Origin: an uncultured Porphyromonadaceae bacterium
Lineage (GTDB): Bacteria > Bacteroidota > Bacteroidia > Bacteroidales > Muribaculaceae
DNA: 5,934 bases
Direction of reading: 5' to 3'
Assembly: GCA_947176615.1 (NCBI GenBank)
Contig: CAMWRO010000191.1
Location: forward strand, 1 to 5,934
The notes below the pieces were generated by a model. That model was not told the DNA's origin. It saw only the letters and a list, made by a program, of their open reading frames with translations, and did not search any database. Position numbers and translations under genes: made by a program. This document shows positions 5,083 through 5,934 of this stretch, in pieces. The number at the start of each line of letters is the position of its first letter. The first letter of the stretch is position 1.

Positions 5083-5928
5083 ATGAAAACCAAGGAAGAA
5101 CTTATTGACGACCTGTTGACCCTCGCCTTTGCCGAGGACGTGGGCGACGGTGACCACACCACGCTCAGCACAATCCCCGCCGGGGAACGAGGCCGCCAGC
5201 AGCTCATAGTGAAAGAGGAAGGCATTCTAGCCGGAGTCGACATTGCCCGCATGGTGTTTGAGAAATTTGACCCCGAGCTGAAAATGACCGTCTTTATCGA
5301 GGACGGTGCGCATGTGAAACCGGGCGACATTGCGTTTGTCGTCGAGGGAAGTGTGCGCTCGTTGCTGCAGACCGAGCGCACGATGCTCAACATCATGCAG
5401 CGCATGAGCGGCATCGCCACCATGACAGCCAAGTATCAGAGCCGTCTTGACGGGTTGAAGACCAAGGTCCTCGACACCCGCAAGACCACTCCCGGAATGC
5501 GTATGCTCGAAAAGGAGGCTGTGCGCATCGGCGGCGGCATGAACCACCGCATCGGCCTTTTTGACATGATTCTCATCAAGGACAACCATGTCGATTTTGC
5601 AGGGGGCATCACTCAGGCAGTCAACGCGGCCAAAAAATATCTCGCCGAGAAAGGGAAGGACTTGAAGATTGAGGTCGAGGTCAGAAATACCGACGAAATC
5701 AACGAGGCTCTTGCAGCCGGTGTTGACCGCATCATGCTCGACAACTTTACACCCGAGCGCACCCGCGACGCCGTGGAGCTCATCAACGGGCGTGTAGAGG
5801 TTGAATCGTCGGGCGGCATCACCCTCGACACTCTCCGCGCCTATGGCGAGGCCGGTGTCGACTTTATATCGGTCGGCGCGCTGACTCATTCGGTCAAAGG
5901 TCTTGACATGAGTTTCAAGGCTTGCTGA
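5083..5928 (+). CDS. nadC: Nicotinate-nucleotide diphosphorylase (carboxylating); quinolinate phosphoribosyltransferase
   Basis: NadC converts quinolinate and PRPP to nicotinate mononucleotide, CO2 and PPi, the last step particular to de novo NAD synthesis, in the cytoplasm. The 281-residue length is normal. The N-terminal open-faced domain (about 1-110) includes EDVGDGDHTT (18-27) and ERTMLNIMQRMSGIAT (98-113). The barrel contains DTRKTTPG (131-138, R133 and K134), GGMNHRIGLFD (151-161, H155 and R156), IKDNH (165-169), EVEV (197-200), MLDNF (218-222), ESSGGI (241-246) and a closing SVGALTHS, covering the expected substrate- and phosphate-binding residues. AAGGA at 5075-5079, overlapping the rlmD stop, can serve as a ribosome binding site with a 3-base gap to the ATG. 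The gene ends in tandem in-frame stops TGA TAA. nadA and nadB are not in the window. Confidence 0.97.
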   Translation: MKTKEELIDDLLTLAFAEDVGDGDHTTLSTIPAGERGRQQLIVKEEGILAGVDIARMVFEKFDPELKMTVFIEDGAHVKPGDIAFVVEGSVRSLLQTERTMLNIMQRMSGIATMTAKYQSRLDGLKTKVLDTRKTTPGMRMLEKEAVRIGGGMNHRIGLFDMILIKDNHVDFAGGITQAVNAAKKYLAEKGKDLKIEVEVRNTDEINEALAAGVDRIMLDNFTPERTRDAVELINGRVEVESSGGITLDTLRAYGEAGVDFISVGALTHSVKGLDMSFKAC

Positions 5929-5934
5929 TAAAAG

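Noticed and set aside
5227..5889. A 220-codon minus-strand frame inside nadC
   Set aside because: It is the antisense shadow of a well-supported nadC, with no start context or recognisable domain.

Overview
The window most likely comes from the chromosome of a gut-type Bacteroidales, possibly Muribaculaceae. The family placement is inference from style, not from a search. The supporting signs are: two exact matches to the Bacteroidetes TAnnTTTG -7 promoter box; A/T-rich leaders mostly lacking Shine-Dalgarno sequences; a ribosomal protein S16 with the long Ala/Glu-rich tail common in this phylum; a SusC-style carboxypeptidase-regulatory-like domain fused to another protein; and G+C-rich intergenic palindromes. 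All five genes lie on the + strand.

Layout. (1) 30-1976 encodes a membrane-anchored Ser/Thr protein kinase: N-terminal kinase domain, one transmembrane helix, a carboxypeptidase-regulatory-like beta domain, and a C-terminal DUF1566/FISUMP-like domain that may have a C-type-lectin-like fold. It is followed by a strong intrinsic terminator (2044-2086). (2) rpsP (2227-2766) has its own well-formed Bacteroidetes promoter (2149-2180) and its own terminator (2816-2864), so it is transcribed alone. (3) 2868-3230 has no convincing gene. It is a dense run of inverted repeats that looks like a lineage-specific intergenic repeat. (4) 3241-3609 encodes a small YccF-family membrane protein made of two similar halves. 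(5) A 57-bp gap containing an imperfect 17-bp hairpin leads into rlmD (3667-5076, 23S rRNA m5U methyltransferase). nadC (5083-5928, quinolinate phosphoribosyltransferase) follows after 6 bp and is almost certainly co-transcribed with rlmD.

How the genes relate. rpsP, rlmD and nadC are housekeeping genes for ribosome structure, rRNA modification and NAD synthesis. Apart from the rlmD-nadC pair they appear to be separate transcription units. The most unusual gene is the kinase. Its architecture suggests a receptor-like protein in which an external domain is coupled to an internal kinase. That external domain belongs to a type of fold that diversity-generating retroelements (DGRs) often diversify. 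No reverse transcriptase or template repeat is in the window, so any DGR link is a hypothesis. No CRISPR array, tRNA, rRNA or insertion sequence was seen.
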